From Celoporthe dispersa (taxonomy: Eukaryota > Ascomycota > Sordariomycetes > Diaporthales > Cryphonectriaceae): a stretch of DNA of 64,000 nucleotides. A model generated the notes under the pieces. The model did no database searches. It was given only the letters and a program-made list of their open reading frames with translations, and was not told the origin of the DNA. Made by a program: the position numbers and the translations under genes. This document shows, piece by piece, positions 61,303 through 64,000 of this stretch. The stretch lies in NCBI GenBank assembly GCA_016584495.1, contig WAID01000011.1:682001-746000 (forward strand). Reading direction: 5' to 3'. Every line of letters begins with the position of its first letter. The stretch's first letter is position 1.

Positions 61303-62357
61303 TTACTTGAACAGACGGTCCCCCAAGGTATCTTTGAACTGCTCCGGGCGGTAGGGGAGGAGGGCATCCACAGCTCTTCCCTTGTCGAACAGGTTCCCGC
61401 CCGTGATATCAACCTTGTACCGTGTCCCCTTGACCTTGATCGGGGCGAATCCCTCCCTCAACAGGCCCCTCTTGAGACCCAGAAACGCACCACTGACGCC
61501 CCTCCCAAAGGCCTCGAAAGGTCTGGCGATCGTGCCCATGACGCCACTTTTCACCTGGGACACTGCAGCCACCGCTGGGACAGGAGCGGCAAGGGGCATT
61601 TCCTGAAACGGAAGGGCAGCCACACCTCACTCGGGGCGGCGATGACCTTCTTGGTAGGCAGGAAGGGAACGAGCATGCTCATCTCACAGTCCAGGGCGAC
61701 GGGGCTCTCCTGAAGGGCAGCGAGCGAGGCCTGGCGGGCAGGTGTCATGGCATTGCCCGGGCCTGGGCGGAAGTAGGAGGCAGGCACGGCGGCCTTGGGG
61801 ATGACGGTAATCCTCCTCACGATGAATGCAGTGCTGTAGAGGAACCAGAAGCCGGCGGAGACCATAGCCAGGCAGATGACGGCGAAGAGGTGCGGGACAT
61901 ACCAGGCCAGGCCTTCGGGCGGGTAGACGACGCTGTTCCAATAGTGGAAGACGGCATAGGCGATGCAGAAGGCGGCAGCGCTGAGGGAGGATACATGGAT
62001 CCAGAAGTGGGAGGGGCACTGGTAGAGGACGGTGGGCTTGCCGCGGGCGGCCAGGCGGTTCGCCATAGCCAGGCTGCCCGTGGGCGAGGGGGATGATATC
62101 GCGACGGCGGGTGGTGGTCTGCGTGGTGGTGACGGTGATGATGGGGGCTTTTTGGCGGTGGGCGCCCGTTTCGCGGCGTGGAGGCGGGCGGATGTCTGGA
62201 GGTTGCGCGCGGCTTGTATTATCGGGCTGCGGTGGATCGCTTGTGCTATCCTTGTGGCTATCGGCCGCGGCGCATAGCTGTGCCTGGCTGCGGGAGGGAG
62301 GGAGGAGAAGATGCGGTGGCTCAGGCCTAGACCTAGGCCCCTCGAGAAGGCGGACAT
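61303..62357 (-). CDS. two-pass probable mitochondrial membrane protein (about 351 aa; one frame break)
   Basis: Single exon. The N-terminus MSAFSRGLGLGLSHRIFSSL with many Arg, Ser and Ala residues and AARNLQTSARLHA looks like a mitochondrial presequence. Two membrane helices, HVSSLSAAAFCIAYAVFHYW and HLFAVICLAMVSAGFWFLYS, flank a short loop (NSVVYPPEGLAWYVP), followed by RRITVIPKA and a soluble C-terminal domain ending FKDTLGDRLFK. The layout (presequence, two helices, soluble C-terminal part) recalls the TMEM223/Mrx15 group of mitoribosome-associated proteins, but I cannot confirm membership. A base is missing near 61604-61616, between SEVWLPF and QEMPLAAP; with it the length is a multiple of three. 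A 22-nt intron is too short to be the explanation. Confidence 0.65.
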
Positions 62358-63277
62358 GGTGTTGTGGTGGTGGTCTGACTGTCTGAGAAGGAGGTCTTGT
62401 TAGGTTATTATGCAAGAGGACAGAGGGCATGGATGACCTAGGAAAGTTACTTGCCTCAGGGAGAAACAGAGATACTCGTCAGCATCCCGATACTCTTAAG
62501 GCGGGTAGTGTGAGAGGCAATTCTCGATCGACAGAAGGGTGAATCAACGAATGTAACCATGTGAGCGAAGAAGGCCAGGAAAATGATGCCCGCCAAAGCT
62601 CCGAAAATATGTCGCAGCCGCGTGCAGGGATTGCGTTGCACTGTCATCCTGGCGCCGTCGCATCCCTGGTCATTGGTCGATCGCATACTTTACTGTGTAG
62701 GCACGTAGGGTCCTGTTCTGCGCTGAAGAAATGGTCACTATAGTATTTTACGCAAGGACGGACTGTATATGCCTACCAAAAAATAAATAATAAAATAAAA
62801 CCAAAAGTGATCAAGGAATATGTAGATACTGGCCCAGTCAAAGTTCAAGCTCTTGGGACCACGCTCATAGAGGGGCGTCAACGTTGGGGTTATGCATCTC
62901 GTACAGTCGTCCGGTAGAAAGTACTCATTACTCGTTGGCTACAAGCCATTGACCATGGCATTAGTACTGTGGCTTGTACAATATCGTACACGGTACATGT
63001 CACAGACCCTCCCCGAGCTGCAGAAGCTGACCCTGCCATAGCTGGCAGATCCCTGCTCGGGCCAAAAGCTCACCAATTGGCGCCACAGCGAGAGCGGAAA
63101 CCACCGATTCGGTTCCCAACGGAGGTCCAAATATTTCTCTCAACGCCCGCGATCGCATCCCACCACCTACGCATCGCCATCTCAACACCATTTTCACGAC
63201 CACCACCACCATCCCTCTCTTTCTCTCTTCTCTGGTCAGGTGCTGTGGCCCTTCTTGACGTGACTGCCTGCCTCACC
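62358..63277. other. divergent promoter region
   Basis: Lies between the membrane protein gene (-) and the pyruvate dehydrogenase component gene (+), both probably mitochondrial, so it may be a shared divergent promoter. A 76-codon minus-strand frame (62456-62686) has one hydrophobic stretch but no family resemblance and is not called. An AT-rich tract lies at 62777-62803. Confidence 0.45.
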
Positions 63278-64000
63278 ATGGCGTCCCTCACGACCGCATG
63301 CCGCCTGTCGGCGAGGCTGGCACGGTCAAACACTCGGGGTTCGTAAATGCCCTCCTCTTCCACTCGTTTGCTACAAGAAATAGAGGAACGAGGAATAGAC
63401 ACGATACTGACAGAAACCCTCGCCTCTCACATATATCAGGCTTCCGAACCTCCGCCGCCTCCCTCACCGCCCAGAACTTCACCATGCCCGCCCTCTCCCC
63501 GACCATGACCGAGGGCAACATCGCCGCCTGGCGCGTCAAGGAGGGCGACAGGTTCGCTGCCGGCGACGTGCTCCTCGAGATCGAGACCGATAAGGCTACC
63601 ATGGATGTCGAGGCGCAGGACGACGGCGTCATGTTCAAGATCACCACCGGCGACGGCGCCAAGGGCATCCAGGTCGGCACCCGCATCGCCGTCATCGCTG
63701 AGGAGGGCGACGACCTCAGCACCCTCGAGGTCCCCGCCGACGAGGCGCCCAAGCAGGCCAACGAGGGGCCAAAGGAGGAGACCAAGTCCGAGCCCGTGCC
63801 ACAGGAGGAGAGGACAGCCTCGGGGTCTGGCGGTGATGCCCCGGCCGCCCACTTAGGTGCCAAGGGTGGGAAGGCGCAGAAGCAGACATACCCGCTCTAC
63901 CCATCGATCATCCAGCTGCTGCACGAGAACAGCCTAGACGCCTCCAAGGCCGATGAGATACCGGCCACCGGGCCCAAGGGTCGCCTGCTGAAGGGTGACG
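63278..64000 (+). CDS. pdx1: pyruvate dehydrogenase complex lipoyl/E3-binding component, 5' part (partial)
   Basis: Exon 1 is 63278-63338; the intron 63339-63439 (101 nt) is phase 1; exon 2 runs from 63440 off the window. The N-terminus MASLTTACRLSARLARSNTRG is a mitochondrial presequence. A lipoyl domain follows, TMPALSPTMTEGNIAAWRVK to about residue 100, with the lipoylated lysine in EIETDKATMDV. After an acidic linker comes a peripheral-subunit (E3-binding) domain, YPSIIQLLHENSLDASK to GPKGRLLKGD. One lipoyl domain with an E3-binding domain right after fits the fungal protein X (Pdx1) better than the catalytic E2 (Lat1), but E2 cannot be excluded because the catalytic-domain region lies outside. 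It acts in the mitochondrial matrix, holding E3 in the complex. The donor at 63339 is chosen because the stronger-looking GTAAAT at 63343 breaks the frame. Confidence 0.85.

Noticed and set aside
61590..61630. A short intron restoring the frame in the mitochondrial membrane protein gene
   Set aside because: The only GT-AG pair near the break gives about 22 nt, below the length of any other intron in the window (52 nt minimum).
61684..62430. 248-codon alternate frame across the mitochondrial membrane protein gene
   Set aside because: Pro/Arg-rich shadow frame; the membrane helices and presequence are in the other frame.

Overview
The window is nuclear DNA of a filamentous ascomycete, most likely Pezizomycotina and probably Sordariomycetes-like. 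The evidence is short introns (52-142 nt) with GTRNGT-type donors, roughly 50% or higher GC in genes, and families typical of filamentous fungi: DUF3176 membrane proteins, a Helo-like/PigL_N ankyrin protein, NACHT/WD40 (NWD) receptors, and a serine-rich secreted cell-wall protein. No bacterial or viral features were seen. Species cannot be fixed from sequence alone.

Layout. 0.9-3.2 kb: divergent protein kinase (+). 4.7-6.7 kb: F-box protein (+). 6.9-8.2 kb: 2-oxoglutarate/Fe(II) oxygenase (-). 9.6-12.2 kb: Helo-like/PigL_N-ankyrin protein (+). 13.3-14.7 kb: protein phosphatase 1 catalytic subunit (-). 14.7-22.3 kb: gene-poor, holding two decayed immune-receptor-type fragments (TPR/ankyrin, DUF7580). 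22.3-23.3 kb: Frag1/DRAM/Sfk1 membrane protein (+). 24.0-27.7 kb: Nto1-like PHD-finger chromatin protein (-). 31.3 kb: intron-containing tRNA-Leu(CAA). 32.1-34.4 kb: DUF3176 protein (-). 36.8-38.5 kb: secreted Ser/Thr-rich protein (+). 38.5-48.7 kb: a 10 kb desert full of simple repeats. 48.7-51.3 kb: leucine-rich-repeat protein (+). 52.6-60.4 kb: two co-oriented NACHT receptors 161 bp apart (-). 61.3-62.4 kb: two-pass probable mitochondrial membrane protein (-). 63.3 kb to the end: 5' part of a pyruvate dehydrogenase lipoyl/E3-binding component (+).

Two themes stand out. First, NLR-like non-self-recognition genes and their remnants are dense here: a Helo-like ankyrin protein, an NWD receptor, a NACHT protein without repeats, a TPR/ankyrin remnant and a DUF7580 remnant. 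Second, five otherwise well-conserved genes (PP1, Nto1, DUF3176, NWD, mitochondrial membrane protein) carry eight 1- or 2-base frame breaks, mostly in short homopolymers or dinucleotide runs. After the inferred indels are allowed for, all exon lengths and phases add up exactly. An essential gene (PP1) is among them, so residual long-read sequencing error is more likely than five pseudogenes. Anyone using these coordinates should expect automated gene callers to have split or truncated these genes.
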